This document shows, piece by piece, positions 61,966 through 64,000 of a DNA stretch of 64,000 bases. This DNA comes from Trichodelitschia bisporula (lineage: Eukaryota > Ascomycota > Dothideomycetes > Phaeotrichales > Phaeotrichaceae): positions 259,933 to 323,932 of the forward strand of contig ML996692.1 of the NCBI GenBank assembly GCA_010356995.1, read 5' to 3'. Below the pieces are notes generated by a model, which saw nothing but the letters and a program-made list of their open reading frames with translations, was not told the origin of the DNA and searched no databases. Within the stretch, counting starts at the first letter, position 1. Each line of letters starts with the position of its first letter. The position numbers and the translations under genes were made by a program.

Positions 61966-63426
61966 ATGGCGCCCCACGAGACGAGCACCGCCGCCGAGCT
62001 CCCCATCCACACCAAAGATGCCACCCCATCGGAGAAGAAGTTCGGCAAAGCGCTTCGGGACGACTTCCTCTTCGCCCCGACCTTCAAGAACCTAAACCAT
62101 GGTACTCCCCTCCCCCCTCCTCACCCCCCTATCTAACCCTCAGGCTCCTTCGGCACCTACCCCGCGCCCGTCCGCACCGTCCTGCACTCCTTCCAATCCG
62201 CCGCCGAATCCCGCCCCGACCCCTTCATCCGCTACACCTACAAAGAAGCGCTCGACTCCTCCCGCGCCGCCCTAGCAACCACCTTCAACGCCCCTGTCGA
62301 GTCCCTCGTCTTCGTCCCCAACGCGAGCACAGGCGTCAACACCGTGTTGCGCAACCTGGTTTTCGCCCCTGGGGACGCGGTCGTGTATTTTAGCACCATA
62401 TACGGCGCGTGCGAAAAGGCCGTGCTGTACATTGCGGAGACAACGCCCGCCAAGGCTGTACGGATTGAGTACACGCAGCCCGTGGAGGATGCATGGCTCG
62501 TCGATGCCTTGCGCAACGCGGTGCGCGACGTCGAGGCCGAAGGCGGGAAAGTGCGCGTCGCGATTTTCGATACAATTACCAGTATGCCCGGCGTGCGGAT
62601 GCCGTTCGAAGACCTCATCGCCACATGCCGCTCACTCGGCGTCTTGAGCCTCGTAGACGCAGCGCACGGCGCGGGGCAAATCCCACTCGATCTCGGGAAG
62701 CTGGACCCGGATTTCCTGGTCAGCAATTGCCATAAGTGGATGTTTGTCCCGCGCGGCTGCGCGCTGTTTTACGTCCCTGTAAGGAATCAGCATCTTATGC
62801 GGTCGACGCTGCCGACGTCGCATGGGTTTGAGCCGGCGCCGCGGTATGTCCCGCGCGTATGCTACGTCGCTTCTCTGGCTAACTGGGTTAGGGAGGGCGT
62901 GGCTGCCCCGAAGAATCCCCTTCCGAAGTCGAGTAAATCGACCTTTGTGACGAATTTCGAGTTCGTGGGCACGATTGATAATGCGCCATACCTGTGTGTG
63001 CCGGCTGCGCTGAAGTACCGCGCAGAGCTCGGCGGTGAAGACGCTATATATGCCTATTTGGAGAAATTAGCGAGGGAGGGCGGGGCGCTGGTTGCGAAGG
63101 AGCTGGGCACGGAGGTGCTGGAAAATAAGGCGGGGACGCTGCAGCGGTGCGCGTTTGCGAATGTAAGGCTGCCGCTAGCGCGGGCGGATGTAGAGAAGTG
63201 GGCGGAGAAGGGGAACGAACCGGGGGTTGAGATAAGGGTTATTGGGCATTTGGAACGGCGAGCGATGGATGAGTTTGATACGTTCTTTGCCATTTGCTGG
63301 TATGCGGGCGCTTGGTGGGTTAGACTGAGCGCGCAGGTGTACCTCGATATCGCAGATTTTGAGTGGGCGGCGAGTGTATTGAAGACGCTGTGTGGGGGGT
63401 TGGGAGAGTTGGAGGGTTTGGAGTAG
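61966..63426 (+). CDS. PLP-dependent class-V aminotransferase-like enzyme, probable hercynylcysteine sulfoxide lyase (EGT2-like)
   Basis: Exon 1 (61966-62101) and exon 2 (62144-63426) flank a 42-nt intron (GTACTC...ATCTAAC...CCTCAG), restoring FKNLNHGSFGTYPAP, and give 472 residues. The protein shows the class-V fold: NHGSFG, SRPDPFIRYTYKEALDSSRA, VFVPNASTGVNTVLRNLVF, the Asp/His region VDAAHGAGQIPLDLGKLDPD, and the Schiff-base Lys in SNCHKWMFVPRGCALFYVPV (near residue 241). This subgroup is usually labelled isopenicillin-N epimerase-like. Fungal EGT2, which cleaves hercynylcysteine sulfoxide in ergothioneine synthesis, belongs to it and has a similar length. The exact reaction is an inference. 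No EGT1 gene is in the window. Confidence 0.85.
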
Positions 63427-63759
63427 ATGGGAGGCTTTTGGGTTTCGTGGCTGGTTAGTGGAGAATACGGTATACGGTATTCGTTGAGACGAGGCTGACA
63501 TTACATCTCGCGATCGCGATATCGGTGGCTCGTGTTCGTGCATGTGGCTTGCCCTACCCCAGCCCCACAACGCTTCAACGGCACAAGCCTCGCACAAGCA
63601 TTCTGGCGCCGGGAACTAGCCCTCGTGTGGAGCATCGTCACACGTCTCGATCCCTATCTTGAGTCCATTGTTACCCCATCTCATCCCTAATCTCATCTCG
63701 TATCCCAACGCCATCACCATCACCATGACGAAACTCAAAAAGACGGCAAGAAAACGAAT
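63427..63759. other. Spacer after the class-V PLP gene
   Basis: These 333 bp contain the 3' region of the preceding gene and CATCACCATCACCATG-like sequence near 63710-63726. The short frame starting at that ATG ends after 12 codons. Confidence 0.35.
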
Positions 63760-64000
63760 ATGAAATGGCGATACCCCGTCCTCCACCACCCCATTAACCT
63801 AAACCTTGTTCTGCAAGCGGGCTTGGCCTACACCAGCGGCGCGCCCGCCCCACAGCGCCTCGGCAACGTCTCCACGCACGACAGGGGCTCCAACGTTCAA
63901 GTCATCGATAACTTCCCCGCATTACCGCATCACCGCATCCCGCGATCGACACTCACGTGCTGCTTTGTGGGACACTGCTCGCATGCGAAGCACGGGATAG
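63760..64000 (+). CDS. Open reading frame running off the right edge, doubtful
   Basis: An ATG at 63760 opens a frame of 80 codons (MKWRYPVLHHPINLNLVLQA onward) without a stop before the window ends. It contains several Cys and His residues near its end (TCCFVGHCSHAKHG). No family is recognised. It could be the start of a gene that continues outside the window or a chance frame. Confidence 0.25.
   Translation, partial: MKWRYPVLHHPINLNLVLQAGLAYTSGAPAPQRLGNVSTHDRGSNVQVIDNFPALPHHRIPRSTLTCCFVGHCSHAKHGI

Noticed and set aside
1-64000. tRNA, 5S rRNA, CRISPR arrays, riboswitches
   Set aside because: I looked for T-arm GGTTCGA-type boxes, regular spacer arrays and TPP-type elements by eye and saw none convincing. 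A covariance-model scan would be decisive, and I could not run one.
63806-64000. Plus-strand frame at the right edge in a second reading frame
   Set aside because: Ser/Thr/Arg-rich without motifs. The alternative frame from 63760 is no worse, and neither can be confirmed from the truncated sequence.

Overview
The window is nuclear DNA of a filamentous ascomycete (Pezizomycotina). The evidence is the short introns of about 42-71 nt with GT...AG ends and CTAAC/CTGAC-like branch sites, the GC-rich coding regions, and gene types typical of this group: a HET-domain protein, white collar-2, a GH1 beta-glucosidase, fungal bZIP, and a patatin/HET-type locus. I cannot fix the class or genus. One assembly gap (40 N at 28620-28659) falls inside a gene.

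Left part (0-22.5 kb): a 5'-truncated HET-domain gene converges on RAD50. RAD50 is divergent from a white collar-2 photoreceptor-partner gene across about 530 bp. A low-complexity hypothetical protein follows, then a 4.4 kb gene-poor interval. A compact housekeeping cluster comes next: SLX9, a short-chain dehydrogenase, UTP11, an EthD-like dimeric alpha/beta-barrel protein, and a large GPI-type cell-surface protein with three repeated modules.

Middle (22.5-39 kb): a 178-residue unknown protein, END3 (endocytosis/actin), a PAF-acetylhydrolase-like lipase broken by the assembly gap, and a coiled-coil unknown. A decayed minus-strand locus with patatin (GTSTG) and HET-domain remnants follows. Then come a 2-oxoglutarate/Fe(II) dioxygenase with an unusually long (1008 nt) first intron, and a bZIP transcription factor.

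Right part: a gene-poor interval of about 10.4 kb (39.1-49.5 kb) holds three long hairpin (foldback) sequences and several degenerate tandem repeats. It is followed by a cytosolic GH1 beta-glucosidase, a CCC2-type copper P-type ATPase, a doubtful small ORF, the DEAD-box helicase ROK1, COP9 signalosome subunit 7, and a class-V PLP enzyme resembling fungal hercynylcysteine sulfoxide lyase (EGT2). SLX9, UTP11 and ROK1 all act in small-subunit ribosome biogenesis, but they are not adjacent enough to suggest co-regulation beyond ordinary housekeeping clustering.

The most notable structure not explained by genes is a family of about 210-230 bp repeats that look like solo LTRs. There are five copies. 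Two have perfect 5-bp target-site duplications (GCCTT and TCGGT), and four of the five lie just downstream of a gene in that gene's own orientation. One abuts the stop codon of the beta-glucosidase gene.
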